Assembly: GCA_019236735.1 (NCBI GenBank)
Contig: JAFAIM010000019.1
Span: forward strand, 1 to 64,000
Length of the DNA stretch: 64,000 nucleotides
From: Burkholderiaceae bacterium
Lineage (GTDB): Bacteria; Pseudomonadota; Gammaproteobacteria; Burkholderiales; Burkholderiaceae_F
Reading direction: 5' to 3'
Shown: positions 8,352 to 17,259 of the stretch, piece after piece
Position numbering within the stretch: position 1 is the first letter of the stretch
How the letters are laid out: each line of letters starts with the position of its first letter
Made by a program: the position numbers and the translations under genes
Notes under the pieces: model-generated
Told to the model about the DNA's origin: nothing
Databases searched by the model: none
Seen by the model: the letters and a program-made list of their open reading frames with translations, nothing else

Positions 8352-9064
8352 ACGACGGCGCGCACCGGCACCGCGACCGGTCGCGAAGGGTGCAGCCCGC
8401 ATTCCTTGGTTTCGGGGTTTTCCCACCACCAGCGCCCTGCTCGTACATCTTCACCGACTGCGATCGCCCGCGTGCAGGGCGCGCAGCCGATGCTGGGATA
8501 GTGCCGATCGTGCAGGGCATTGTAGGGTACGTTGTTGCTGCGGATGTACTGCCACACCTGCTGCTCGTTCCAATCGTGCAGGGGATTGAACTTGTCGACC
8601 TGGAGGCTTTCGTCCCATTCACGCGCGACCATGCCGGCGCGGATGGCCGACTGCTGCGCGCGCCGGCCGGTAATCCAAGCGTGCCGGCCCGCAAGCGCGC
8701 GGCGCAGTGGCTCGACCTTACGCACCTCGCAGCAGGCCTTGCGGTTCTCGATCGACTCGTAGAAGCCGTTGATGCCGCGCGCGCGCACGAGCGCCTGCAC
8801 CGCAGAGGTGTCCGGGGTATAGGTCTCGTAGCAGCGGCCGTAGATCTGCTCGACCTGTTGCATCAACGCGTAGGTTTCTTCGGGCAGCCGCCCGGTGTCG
8901 AGCGTGAAAATGGCGATCGGCAGGTCGTTGCGCCGGATCAGATCCAGCAGGACCATGTCCTCGGCGCCGAAACTCGTCGAGAACGCGGCCGGGACCAGCG
9001 AGGCGGCCTCGCGCAGCAGCGCCAGCGCCGACCCGACGTTCCCGCTCATCTCGTGCGCGCTCAT
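8348..9064 (-). CDS. cysH: Assimilatory adenylylsulfate (APS) reductase
   Basis: 238 residues from ATG 9064 (MSAHEMSGNVGSALALL), overlapping the DUF934 stop by 4 bases. The enzyme reduces APS to sulfite with thioredoxin. Two cysteine pairs, KACCEVRK and GCAPCTRA, mark a [4Fe-4S] enzyme of the APS-using type, not the cluster-free PAPS type. ECGLH near the C terminus carries the catalytic cysteine. This agrees with the absence of an APS kinase gene in the operon. Confidence 0.95.
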   Translation of the reverse strand: MSAHEMSGNVGSALALLREAASLVPAAFSTSFGAEDMVLLDLIRRNDLPIAIFTLDTGRLPEETYALMQQVEQIYGRCYETYTPDTSAVQALVRARGINGFYESIENRKACCEVRKVEPLRRALAGRHAWITGRRAQQSAIRAGMVAREWDESLQVDKFNPLHDWNEQQVWQYIRSNNVPYNALHDRHYPSIGCAPCTRAIAVGEDVRAGRWWWENPETKECGLHPSRPVAVPVRAVV

Positions 9065-9585
9065 CTTGCGGAGAACACGGCCGGATCGATCCTGCGGAAC
9101 GCAGGAAGCTCCGGCTCGACCGACCCCTGGTATGAATCGGTGAAATCCGAGAGCGAGGCAAGCGCATCCTCGACGCTGTGGTCGCCTCGCAGAGCGAAAC
9201 TGTCGAAACCCACCCTCTTCATGAAGTACAGCTGATCGCGAAGGACATCGCCGACCGCTCGCAGCTGTCCGCGCCAGCCGTGCCGGCGACGCAGCAGCGC
9301 TGCAGTCGAAAAGCCGCGGCCATCGCCGAACTTCGGAAACTGCACCGCGATCAGCTCGATCGAACCGAATAGCGGGACCGCGTCGGCCGGCTCGTCGGTT
9401 GGTGCCAGCCAGATGCCGGCCGGGGCGGCGCTGTCCAAGCGCTGCGGCTGCGTCAGAGCGGTGGCCAGCGGGATCAGGGCATATGGCTCCCCGTTCCACG
9501 CAGCGCCATCCTCGAACAGCGTCCATGCGTCTTCGACGATGCTCGCCTCGCCGTTGACGAGACGGACGATTCGCCGCTCAGACAT
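9061..9585 (-). CDS. DUF934 domain-containing protein of the sulfite reductase operon
   Basis: 174 residues. Members always neighbour cysI in beta- and gammaproteobacteria and are predicted to help or regulate sulfite reductase; no reaction is proven. The conserved block is visible: IELIAVQFPKFGDGRGFS, then LRAVGDVLRDQLYFMKRVGFDSF. It overlaps cysI by 8 bases and cysH by 4, so it lies inside the coupled operon. Confidence 0.88.
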   Translation of the reverse strand: MSERRIVRLVNGEASIVEDAWTLFEDGAAWNGEPYALIPLATALTQPQRLDSAAPAGIWLAPTDEPADAVPLFGSIELIAVQFPKFGDGRGFSTAALLRRRHGWRGQLRAVGDVLRDQLYFMKRVGFDSFALRGDHSVEDALASLSDFTDSYQGSVEPELPAFRRIDPAVFSAR

Positions 9586-11284
9586 GTTCGACGCTCTCGG
9601 ACTCGCGCACGGCCATCCCGGGGGCGGCGTACGCAGCGGTCTTAAATGGAGCGATCCCGGCGCGCTTCAGCGTCTCGATGAAGAGTTCTTCCGGCTGGCG
9701 GAGCACCACGTACATATCGAGGATCGCCGCGATCGCACCCGGGACCTGTTCGGCCGAGAACGACGGGCCGATCACCGTTCCGACCTGGGTGGAGGAGGGA
9801 TCCGGCCCGACCTCGCCGCCGAGCGTGATCTGGTAGAACTCGGCGCCCTGTTTGTCCACGCCCAGGATTCCGATGTTGCCGACATGATGGTGGCCGCACG
9901 AATTGATGCAACCCGACATGTTGAGCGTCAGCTCGCCCAGGTCGTGCACGTAGTCGGCATCGTCGAAGCGCTCCTGGATCGCCTGCGCGATCGGCAGCGA
10001 CTTGGCATTGGCGAGCGAGCAGAAATCGCCCCCTGGGCAGCACACGATATCCGTCAGCAGCCCGATGTTCGGCGTTGCCAGGCCAAGCTCGCGTAGCTCG
10101 TTCCACAGCGCGAACAGGCTTGTCTCGGCGACGTCGGCGAACAGCAAGTTCTGCTCGTGAGTCACTCGCACCTCGCCGAAGCTGAAGCGCTCGGCCAGAT
10201 CCGCCGCCGCGTCCATCTGGTCCGCGTCCAGGTCGCCCGGTGCCGCCCCGGAGCGCTTCAGCGACAGCGTGACTGCGCAATAGCCCGGCACCTTGTGGCG
10301 GGTGACATTGCGTCCGCGCCAGCGCGTGAACCCCGGGTGCGATGCCAATTGCTCGAGCAATTGCGGCGGATCGGCTGCCAGCTGACGGTACGGGGGTGCC
10401 TCGAAATCGGCAGCGATACGACCCAGCTCCTGCGCTGTAATCGTGGCAGGTCCACCTTCGAGATGCAAGAATTCTGCATCGACTTCGCGCGCGAACTGCT
10501 CGGCACCGAGCGCGCGTACCAGGATCTTGATGCGCGCCTTCCACAGGTTGTCGCGCCGGCCATAGCGGTTGTACACCCGCAAGATGGCCTCGCAATACGA
10601 CAGCAAGTGCTGCCACGGCAGGTCGCGCCGGATGATCGATCCGACTGCGGGCGTGCGACCCATGCCTCCTCCTGCCAGCACATCGGCGACCACGTTACCG
10701 TCGGCGTCGCGTCGCAGGTAAATGCCGATGTCGTGCATCGCAGTGGCGGCGCGGTCGACGCCCTGCGCGCCGGTGAGCGCGATCTTGAACTTGCGCGGCA
10801 GCCACGAGAATTCCGGGTGAAATGTGCTCCACTGTCGCACCAGCTCGCAGTACGGCCGGGGATCGACCACCTCATCCGGGGCAACCCCTGCAAGCGGGTC
10901 GGCCGTGATGTTGCGCACGCTGTTGCCGGAAGTTTGAATCGCGTGCATCTGCACGCTCGCCAGCGCCTCCAGGATGTCCGGAGTGTCTTCCAGCCGCGGC
11001 CAGTTGTACTGGATGTTCTGGCGTGTCGTGAAGTGGCCGGAGCCGCGGTCCCAGGTGCGCGCGATGTGCGCGAGCATCCGCAACTGACGCGCCGAAAGCA
11101 GCCCGTACGGAATCGCCACTCGCAGCATCGGCGAATAGCGCTGGATGTAGAGGCCATTGCGCAGTCGCAGCGGGCGGAATTCGTCGTCCGTCAGCTCGCC
11201 GCGGCGATAGCGCTCGACCTGGTCGCGGAACTGTGCGACCCGTTCGTCGATCATTCGCTGGTCGAATCGTGTGTAGCGGTACAT
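9578..11284 (-). CDS. cysI: Nitrite/sulfite reductase hemoprotein (siroheme, 4Fe-4S)
   Basis: 568 residues, the usual length. The enzyme makes the six-electron reduction of sulfite to sulfide using siroheme and a [4Fe-4S] cluster. The cluster/siroheme cysteines are in CCPGGDFC and SGCINSCGHH. The N-terminal half has the ferredoxin-reductase-like repeat with RNGLYIQRY and TTRQNIQYNW. No flavoprotein cysJ is adjacent, so the electron donor is presumably ferredoxin or encoded elsewhere. First enzyme gene of the cys operon, one base from the permease stop. Confidence 0.94.
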   Translation of the reverse strand: MYRYTRFDQRMIDERVAQFRDQVERYRRGELTDDEFRPLRLRNGLYIQRYSPMLRVAIPYGLLSARQLRMLAHIARTWDRGSGHFTTRQNIQYNWPRLEDTPDILEALASVQMHAIQTSGNSVRNITADPLAGVAPDEVVDPRPYCELVRQWSTFHPEFSWLPRKFKIALTGAQGVDRAATAMHDIGIYLRRDADGNVVADVLAGGGMGRTPAVGSIIRRDLPWQHLLSYCEAILRVYNRYGRRDNLWKARIKILVRALGAEQFAREVDAEFLHLEGGPATITAQELGRIAADFEAPPYRQLAADPPQLLEQLASHPGFTRWRGRNVTRHKVPGYCAVTLSLKRSGAAPGDLDADQMDAAADLAERFSFGEVRVTHEQNLLFADVAETSLFALWNELRELGLATPNIGLLTDIVCCPGGDFCSLANAKSLPIAQAIQERFDDADYVHDLGELTLNMSGCINSCGHHHVGNIGILGVDKQGAEFYQITLGGEVGPDPSSTQVGTVIGPSFSAEQVPGAIAAILDMYVVLRQPEELFIETLKRAGIAPFKTAAYAAPGMAVRESESVEHV

Positions 11285-11285
11285 T

Positions 11286-12080
11286 TCAGATCACCACCAG
11301 ACGGGCGCCGATCAGCGTCAGCATCGTCGCCAGAAGCACTCGCAGCACCTTCTCCGGCATGCGGTCGGCGAGCAGGGCTCCGAGCGCGATCGCCGGCACT
11401 GACCCGAGCAGAAGCGCGCCCAAGACGGTCCAGTTCACGCTTCCCAGCGCAACGTGCCCAAGGCCGGCGACCAACGTCAGTGGGATCGCGTGCGCGATAT
11501 CGACCGCAACCAGCCGTTTGGCGGACAGCGCCGGGTACAGGAATAGCAGCGCAACCACTCCGATCACGCCAGCACCCACCGAGGTCAACGTCACCATCGC
11601 GCCGATGACCACACCCAGCGCCACGGTCGGCAGCGGACGGACCTGAGTGCCCAACTCATGCGCTGCGTCGTGCTTCGCTTGCGCGAAACGCTTCCCCAGC
11701 CCCTGGATCCACGGGCGCAGCAACAGGCTCGCCGCCGTCAGCAACAGTGCTGCGGCGAGTGCCGGCCGTACGAAGGCGGCCAGCTGGCCCGCCTCCGGGT
11801 GCCACGCCCGCAGCGCCGCGATCGTCACCAGCGCGGACGGAACCGATCCGAGTGCGAGCCAGCCGGTGAGCGCCCAGTGGACGTTGCCGCGCCGCCAGTG
11901 CGTTAACGCTCCACTGAATTTGGTGATCGAAGCGAACAGCAGATCGGTGCCGACCGCCACTTGCACGGGCAAGCCGAAGACCAGCGTAAGCAGCGGGGTC
12001 ATCAGCGATCCGCCGCCGACGCCCGTCGCGCCGACGACCGCGCCGACCACTGCACCGCCTACGATGTATTCGAGCAGCAT
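11286..12080 (-). CDS. Sulfite exporter TauE/SafE family membrane protein
   Basis: 264 residues from ATG 12080 (MLLEYIVGGAVVGAVVG). About eight hydrophobic helices in two halves, each with a glycine-rich motif: GATGVGGGSLMTPLL and TSVGAGVIGVV, the signature of this family. Members move sulfite, sulfoacetate or related anions. As the first gene of the cys operon, sulfur anion transport fits well. It is divergent from the HtrA-like gene across 172 bases. Confidence 0.9.
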   Translation of the reverse strand: MLLEYIVGGAVVGAVVGATGVGGGSLMTPLLTLVFGLPVQVAVGTDLLFASITKFSGALTHWRRGNVHWALTGWLALGSVPSALVTIAALRAWHPEAGQLAAFVRPALAAALLLTAASLLLRPWIQGLGKRFAQAKHDAAHELGTQVRPLPTVALGVVIGAMVTLTSVGAGVIGVVALLFLYPALSAKRLVAVDIAHAIPLTLVAGLGHVALGSVNWTVLGALLLGSVPAIALGALLADRMPEKVLRVLLATMLTLIGARLVVI

Positions 12081-12252
12081 TGTCCGGGCCCGTACCGGGA
12101 GTTGGGGACCAGCGCGAAGACTATTGGCTCGGCGTGGAGGTGGGAACGATCCGATCGCAATGTCCATATGCTGGCCGGGTATGAGGCGGGCCCGGAGTCC
12201 ACCCCGGATGGCGTGGGTTGAATTGCGAGCGGATGGCACCAATGTGGGGCCG
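12081..12252. promoter_or_regulatory. Divergent intergenic region, cys operon / HtrA-like gene
   Basis: 172 bases between two divergent starts must hold promoters for both. I cannot assign -35/-10 boxes or a CysB site with confidence. An ATG at 12208, in frame with the protease, is a possible longer start. Confidence 0.35.
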
Positions 12253-13302
12253 ATGGACTACGCCCAGCTGATTGGCAATGCGGGGGGCGATGCGTTCGGC
12301 GCGGGCGATCCGGAACCGAACGCAATCGCCCCATCGGGATCCTTAAGTGCGCAGGACCTGGATCTGCTCGATGCGTATTCCCGAGTCGTGGTCGGCGCCG
12401 TGGAACGCGTCGGCCCTGCGGTGGCAGCGATCTCGGTTCGTCGGCGCCTTGCCGAACGTGGCGGTCGCCCACGAGAGGTCGGTGGCGCCGGTTCCGGCTT
12501 TGCGTTCACCCCAGATGGGTTCGTTCTGACCAACAGCCACGTCGTGCACGCAGCCAGCTCGGTACACGTCGTTTTCCCCGACGGGGCCGAATTCGACGCT
12601 GATTTAATCGGCAACGATCCCGCCACCGACCTGGCAGTGATTCGGGTCGGTGCCGGTGCGCTGACCGCCGCACGGCTGGGCCGCTCGTCGTCGCTTCGGG
12701 TCGGGCAGCTTGCGATCGCGATCGGCAACCCGTACGGCTTCGAAAACACCGTGACCGCCGGCGTCGTCTCGGCGCTGGGCCGCTCCTTGCCCGCGCGTGA
12801 CGGCAACCTGATCGAGGACCTGATCCAGACCGACGCGGCGCTCAATCCCGGCAACTCCGGCGGTCCTCTGGTGAACTCCGCTTCGGAAGTGGTTGGCGTC
12901 AACACAGCGATTGTTCCCGGCGCGCAGTCGCTGTGCTTCGCGGTCGGGATCGACACTGCCCACTGGGTGGTGAGCCAGTTGCTCGCGTATGGGCGGGTAC
13001 GCCGCGCATTTATCGGCCTTACGGGCACGACGGCCACGATGCCACGGCTGCTTCAGCGTGCGATCGGTGTGCAGCAGGCGCAGGGAGTTCGCGTCGGCGA
13101 TGTGGCAGCAGACAGCCCCGCGAGCGCGGCAGGCATCGAGCCGGGTGATTGGATCATCGGGCTGGACGGCGTAGCGGTCTCTTCGATCGGCGAGTTGCGC
13201 CGGCTGCTCGACCACACGCGAATCGGCCGCGTGTGCTCGATCCGAATCGTGCGCGGCGGCCGCTTGCTGCACCCGGTCATCACGCCGCGCGAGCAGCATT
13301 GA
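12253..13302 (+). CDS. HtrA/DegP-like serine protease with one PDZ domain
   Basis: 349 residues. The trypsin-like triad is intact: His96 in TNSHVV, Asp126 in TDLAVI and Ser202 in PGNSGGPL. One PDZ domain follows (GVRVGDVAADSPASAAGIEPGD). Unlike classical DegP/DegQ, no signal peptide is visible at the N terminus from ATG 12253 or ATG 12208, so a cytoplasmic location or an unrecognised export route must be considered. It stands alone, 112 bases before the ECF sigma factor. Confidence 0.9.
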   Translation: MDYAQLIGNAGGDAFGAGDPEPNAIAPSGSLSAQDLDLLDAYSRVVVGAVERVGPAVAAISVRRRLAERGGRPREVGGAGSGFAFTPDGFVLTNSHVVHAASSVHVVFPDGAEFDADLIGNDPATDLAVIRVGAGALTAARLGRSSSLRVGQLAIAIGNPYGFENTVTAGVVSALGRSLPARDGNLIEDLIQTDAALNPGNSGGPLVNSASEVVGVNTAIVPGAQSLCFAVGIDTAHWVVSQLLAYGRVRRAFIGLTGTTATMPRLLQRAIGVQQAQGVRVGDVAADSPASAAGIEPGDWIIGLDGVAVSSIGELRRLLDHTRIGRVCSIRIVRGGRLLHPVITPREQH

Positions 13303-13414
13303 ATGCTTTTTTGCCCGCTTTTTTACCTGCTTCTCCTCGATTGGCCTATCTTGCGCACTTGAACCTTTTTCGCCCCGCCGGGAACTGAATCTGCACGGGT
13401 CAAGGAGCCCTGGA

Positions 13415-14011
13415 TTGCGGCGCAGGCAGATGAACGATTCGGACCCGGCTAAGCAGCCGGACACGGCGCAGGACGGCGATGCGGTGCTGTTGCAGCGCAT
13501 TGCGGCGGGCGACCGCTTAGCCTTTGAAGCGTTTTATCGCGCGTATGTGCCCCGGCTGGGGCGCTTCTTACACCGCCTTGTGCGCCGGTCGCACGTGATC
13601 GAGGAAGTGTTGAACGACGCGATGCTGGTCGTGTGGCGAAGCGCGGCGAAATTCCGGGGTCAGTCCAAGGTCTCCACCTGGGTGTTCGCGATCGCCTACA
13701 ACAAGGCGCTGAAGGCGATCCAGCGCATCGACGATCCGGTGGATTCGGACCCCGAGATGCTCGAGTCCGAGCAACTCGAGCCCGAAGGCTATCTGATGCA
13801 GGAGCAGCGAACGGCTTTGCTGTGGGGAATCGTCGATCGGATGTCCGCCGAGCATCGGGCGGTGATTGAATTGACCTACTACCACGGTTACAGCTACGAC
13901 GAGATCGCCGAAATCATGGGGTGTCCGATCAATACGGTGAAGACACGCATGTATCACGCGCGCAGGCGCCTGCAGACGATGGTGTCGGAGCGGATGGAGG
14001 ACTTTCGATGA
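13415..14011 (+). CDS. RNA polymerase sigma factor, ECF subfamily (subtilase triad)
   Basis: 198 residues from a TTG at 13415, chosen because AAGGAG ends 7 bases before it; ATG 13430 is the alternative. Region 2 has EEVLNDAMLVVWRSAAKFRG and STWVFAIAYNKAL. Region 4 ends INTVKTRMYHARRRLQ. It closely resembles the second factor at 30765-31352 in these same segments, so the two appear to be paralogues. Its TGA overlaps the anti-sigma ATG by 4 bases, so it heads a three-gene unit with an anti-sigma factor and a subtilase. Confidence 0.92.
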   Translation: MRRRQMNDSDPAKQPDTAQDGDAVLLQRIAAGDRLAFEAFYRAYVPRLGRFLHRLVRRSHVIEEVLNDAMLVVWRSAAKFRGQSKVSTWVFAIAYNKALKAIQRIDDPVDSDPEMLESEQLEPEGYLMQEQRTALLWGIVDRMSAEHRAVIELTYYHGYSYDEIAEIMGCPINTVKTRMYHARRRLQTMVSERMEDFR

Positions 14012-14655
14012 ACGGACTCATTCTGAGATTCGCCAAACCGGCCCATCAGACCGCTCAGGAGCTGCTGCCATGGTTTGCCACCGGCGCGCTGGGTGCTCGA
14101 GAGAGCGAAATGGTCGAGCAGCATCTTCAGCAGTGCACGATCTGCCAAGCCGACCTCGACAGCCTGAAAGCAGTTCGCACGGCCTACGTTGGCCGCGAGG
14201 TTCCGTTGGATGTCGAGCGCCTGCTGGATACGATTCGGCCGCGCATCAAGGCAAAGGCCGCAGCCCCGTCACGCCCGCGCAAGCGCGGTTGGCTGTCCTA
14301 CGTTCCGGCAGGCCTCACCGGCTGGACGGGATGGGCACTCGTGGCTCAGCTCGCGGTGATCGTCGGTTTGGGACTGACCCTGATGAACCAGCCGCAGCGC
14401 GTCGACTACCGGACGCTCACTTCGGCCGGAGTGACCACGGGCGACCTGATCGTCGAATTCGACCCGAATACGCCGGTGCGCGAAGTGGCTCGGATCCTGC
14501 ACAAATCGGGCGCACGTGTGATCGAGGGTCCGACGGTGTCGAACAGCTACGTGCTATCGATCGACCGCGACCGGCTGCCGGTGCAGCTCGCTGCTCTGCG
14601 TGCGGAACCCGCGGTCGTGCTGGCGGAAGCTTTGAAGGCTCCTGCGAAGCCGTGA
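14008..14655 (+). CDS. Transmembrane anti-sigma factor with zinc-finger and prodomain-like periplasmic domain
   Basis: 215 residues. The cytoplasmic part has the anti-sigma zinc motif HxxxCxxC (His39, Cys43, Cys46). One membrane helix spans about 105-126. The periplasmic part, about 146-208, carries LxVxFxP, then GP and Tyr at fixed spacing and looks like a subtilase-propeptide/ACT-like fold. The same domain, ungapped, is found in the anti-sigma factor at 30130-30768. It overlaps both the sigma gene (ATGA) and the subtilase (GTGA), implying stoichiometric expression. Domain fold is inferred from the pattern, not proven. Confidence 0.85.
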   Translation: MNGLILRFAKPAHQTAQELLPWFATGALGARESEMVEQHLQQCTICQADLDSLKAVRTAYVGREVPLDVERLLDTIRPRIKAKAAAPSRPRKRGWLSYVPAGLTGWTGWALVAQLAVIVGLGLTLMNQPQRVDYRTLTSAGVTTGDLIVEFDPNTPVREVARILHKSGARVIEGPTVSNSYVLSIDRDRLPVQLAALRAEPAVVLAEALKAPAKP

Positions 14656-15887
14656 CCAAGAGCATCGCCGGCGCGCTGATCTTCGTCCTGAGCTTTGCGG
14701 CGGTGCCGGCCAGCCGTGCTCCGGCTGCCGCGGCGCCGGTGGAGGATGGGCGGATCCTGGTGATGTTGCGTTGGGCGCCGTCGGCTGCCGCTGCTGACCG
14801 GGAAGGCAGCGCGGATGCAACGGCGGGACGCGCCGAGCGACTGCACGCCGCGTCCCAACTCGCCTCCGACCACGGGCTCGCCCTTGCCTCGAGCTGGGTG
14901 ATGGTTTCGCTGCAGGTCGATTGTTTCCTGATGACGGTGCCGCGCGAGCAGTCGCCCGCTGAAGTGATAAAGGCCCTGGCACACGAACCGCGGGTCGCTT
15001 GGGCGCAGCCCGTGCACGCATTTCATACGCTGGGTCACAATGATCCGCTGTTCCGGCTGCAGCCCGCGGCCACCGAGTGGCATCTGGCGGAACTACACGC
15101 GCTCACGACCGGACAAGGCGTTTCGATCGCCCAGGCCGACAGCGGAGTCGAGTTGACTCACCCGGACCTGGACGGACAGGTTTCGCTGGCGAAGAACTTC
15201 GTCGATGGCAGCGACTATGCCGCGGAAGAGCACGGAACCGCGGTGGCGGGAGTCATCGTGGCGCGTGCCGACAACGGCGTCGGCATCGTCGGCGTCGCGC
15301 CCGGCGCACGGCTGATGGCGCTGCGAGCCTGCGAGCAGGCAGGTACGGCGGAGGCCAGCTGCGACAGCTTCAGCCTGGCCAAATCGCTGCAGTTCGCGCT
15401 GAACCAGCACGCGGACGTGATCAATCTGAGTCTGACAGGTCCTGACGACGAATTGCTGGGGCGCCTGCTGGACGCCGCCCTGCGGCAAGGCGTAACGGTT
15501 GTTGCCGCTGCCGATGCGCGCGCTGAAGCCGGAGGGTTCCCGGCGTCGCACCCCGGCGCGATCGCGGTCGTACAGGAGGGCGAAAACGGCGCCTTCGTGG
15601 GCGTGGCCGCGCCCGGGCAGGAGGTCCCGACCACGCTACCCGGCGGCCGTTGGGGGCTGGCCAGCGGCAGTTCGATTGCCGCCGCGCACGTATCGGGGAT
15701 GGTTGCGTTGATCCGGCAGCTCGCGCCATCACTGCGGCCGGAGCAAGTTCGTGCCGTGCTCGGCGCGGCAACAGGCACAGGCCGGGCGGGCGTTGCCGCC
15801 GCTTCGGGCGAGCGCGGCAGGATCGACGCATGCGCCGCGATCACCCGCGTGTCTGGAACATGCGCGTGCCAGTGTGCGCGGCGATAG
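14652..15887 (+). CDS. S8 family (subtilisin-like) serine protease
   Basis: 411 residues from a GTG overlapping the anti-sigma stop (GTGA). A signal peptide (about 1-28) is followed by a propeptide-like region to about 125 and the catalytic domain. The triad is Asp163 in ADSGV, His194 in EHGTAVAG and Ser341 in SGSSIAAAHVSG; the usual proline of the serine motif and the second histidine of HGTH are replaced by alanine. The C terminus is unusually cysteine-rich (CACQC). It is probably exported and may act with or on the prodomain-like part of the coupled anti-sigma factor; that link is inference. Confidence 0.9.
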   Translation: MTKSIAGALIFVLSFAAVPASRAPAAAAPVEDGRILVMLRWAPSAAAADREGSADATAGRAERLHAASQLASDHGLALASSWVMVSLQVDCFLMTVPREQSPAEVIKALAHEPRVAWAQPVHAFHTLGHNDPLFRLQPAATEWHLAELHALTTGQGVSIAQADSGVELTHPDLDGQVSLAKNFVDGSDYAAEEHGTAVAGVIVARADNGVGIVGVAPGARLMALRACEQAGTAEASCDSFSLAKSLQFALNQHADVINLSLTGPDDELLGRLLDAALRQGVTVVAAADARAEAGGFPASHPGAIAVVQEGENGAFVGVAAPGQEVPTTLPGGRWGLASGSSIAAAHVSGMVALIRQLAPSLRPEQVRAVLGAATGTGRAGVAAASGERGRIDACAAITRVSGTCACQCARR

Positions 15888-15955
15888 AACAAAAATCCTG
15901 CGGACGGGGACTCATATGGCAAGAGCCGGATGGTCCGGCACAGAAAGGACTGCCA

Positions 15956-16315
15956 ATGCCAGACCTGTTCGCCGCGCTGATGGGTCCGTGGGGCGAGAAA
16001 CGTTTCGCCGTCCGAACGAGCCGTGAACTGCTGCGGCTGTATCAAGCGGCTACGGCGCATCGCTCCGGCATGTCGCGCCGCGAAATCTATCGTTGGGTCG
16101 TAATGGCTCGCACCGGGACCGATGCCGACGAAAGCGACGCGATCGTGCGTGCGGCCGAGCGCAGCTTTGCGTCCTGGCCGGCCGATCGGGAGCTACGATT
16201 CGCCGACGTGGTGCATTACCTGGCGGTCTCGCAATACCTGAAAAAGGCGCACCGAATGAATACCCGGGTCGATATGGGGCGCCTGGTGAACCGCTACATT
16301 CCAAGGGATCTTTGA
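15956..16315 (+). CDS. Hypothetical protein, 119 aa
   Basis: ATG 15956 has AGAAAGGA ending 6 bases upstream. The protein is soluble and basic, with no signal peptide or membrane helix. It is helix-rich (LLRLYQAATAHRSGMSRREIYRW) and ends RLVNRYIPRDL. I recognise no family. It is 68 bases downstream of the subtilase on the same strand and 12 bases before the next small gene, but nothing shows a shared function. Confidence 0.62.
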   Translation: MPDLFAALMGPWGEKRFAVRTSRELLRLYQAATAHRSGMSRREIYRWVVMARTGTDADESDAIVRAAERSFASWPADRELRFADVVHYLAVSQYLKKAHRMNTRVDMGRLVNRYIPRDL

Positions 16316-16327
16316 TTCTCGGAGACG

Positions 16328-16690
16328 ATGATGAACCTGGTGAAATTGCCTAGCACCTTCCTTCTCGCGCTTGGATGGACCGCCTTGGCGTTTGCCGCCG
16401 GCGAATCGGTGAAGATCTCTTCTCCAAAGGATGGCGCAAATGTCGACGTCAGCGGAGCTCTGGTCGCGTACGAGGCTGCGCCCGGAGGCAATGCCGATCA
16501 CGCGGTGCTGACCATCGACGGGACGCAGACCGCAGTGCTCGACAATCTGAAAGGCAAATACACGTTGGGCAAGCTTTCGCTCGGCGACCACACGCTGTGC
16601 GTCAAGGTGGTGGACAAGGGGCAGGCCGCGACAGGTGCCGAGAAGTGCATCAAGGTGACCGCGGCCAATCCCGGGATGTGGACGTATTGA
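16328..16690 (+). CDS. Small exported protein, Ig-like
   Basis: 120 residues with a clear signal peptide ending around FAAGESVKI. The mature part has short beta strands (VKISSPKDGANVDVSG, then LSLGDHTLCVKVVDKG) as in small Ig-like secreted domains, with two cysteines that could form a disulphide (HTLCVKV and AEKCIKV). The function is unknown. It is convergent with the DUF3455 gene. Confidence 0.68.
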   Translation: MMNLVKLPSTFLLALGWTALAFAAGESVKISSPKDGANVDVSGALVAYEAAPGGNADHAVLTIDGTQTAVLDNLKGKYTLGKLSLGDHTLCVKVVDKGQAATGAEKCIKVTAANPGMWTY

Positions 16691-16713
16691 TCGCTGTGCG
16701 GAGACTCTAACGG

Positions 16714-17259
16714 CTACCGGCCGCCGGGCGCGGCGGTGTAGAAGTTATAGGTCGCGCTATACGGTACTCGAAGCTCCTGGCCTGCTTGCGCCTGGGTGCA
16801 ACCACCGGCCGGAGGCTTGCCGCCGACCGTTTGCACGCGCTGGATGCTTGCGGTGCCGCTGAACACCCCGTTGCCGGAGGCCGCTTTGGCGCTCAAGAGC
16901 AGCCAAGGGATCGCGCTCAAGTCGGGTCCATCGTCGCGAGCCTTCACTTCCGCCACCACTGTGCTGCCGTCGTTCGACTCCCACGTGGGACCGGCATAGT
17001 GCTTCCCGATCTTTTTGCCCGCCGCATCGAACAGATCGGCCTCCGGCGCCTTGAAGACCCACTCCAGTCGCGCCGGATCCTTCCCCGGCCTGCATTCGTA
17101 AGTCTGCACGCCGGTTGCGTGCGCCGATAACTGAAGTGTTTGGCCCGCTTGAGGCCAAAGCGATTGCGGGACCGCAATGGTCGCGGTGTCCGCTGCGCCC
17201 GCGCTTGCTGCGAGCAGCGCCGTTGCAGCCGTCATTGCGGCAAGACCTTGCCGTTTCAT
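16714..17259 (-). CDS. DUF3455 domain-containing exported protein
   Basis: 181 residues with a signal peptide ending near AGAADTA. The family pattern is visible: LSAHATGVQTYECR, WVFKAPEADLFD, HYAGPTWES and the closing VPYSATYNFY. DUF3455 proteins are secreted and widespread in Burkholderiales and fungi, without known activity. Its start overlaps the stop of the CbiX gene by 4 bases, so the two are co-expressed even though no joint function is evident. Confidence 0.87.
   Translation of the reverse strand: MKRQGLAAMTAATALLAASAGAADTATIAVPQSLWPQAGQTLQLSAHATGVQTYECRPGKDPARLEWVFKAPEADLFDAAGKKIGKHYAGPTWESNDGSTVVAEVKARDDGPDLSAIPWLLLSAKAASGNGVFSGTASIQRVQTVGGKPPAGGCTQAQAGQELRVPYSATYNFYTAAPGGR

Noticed and set aside
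13381-13401. GGAACT ... GTC resembling an ECF sigma promoter before the 13415 sigma gene
   Set aside because: The spacing between the elements (13 bases) is too short for this promoter class and the site would lie almost on the ribosome-binding site.
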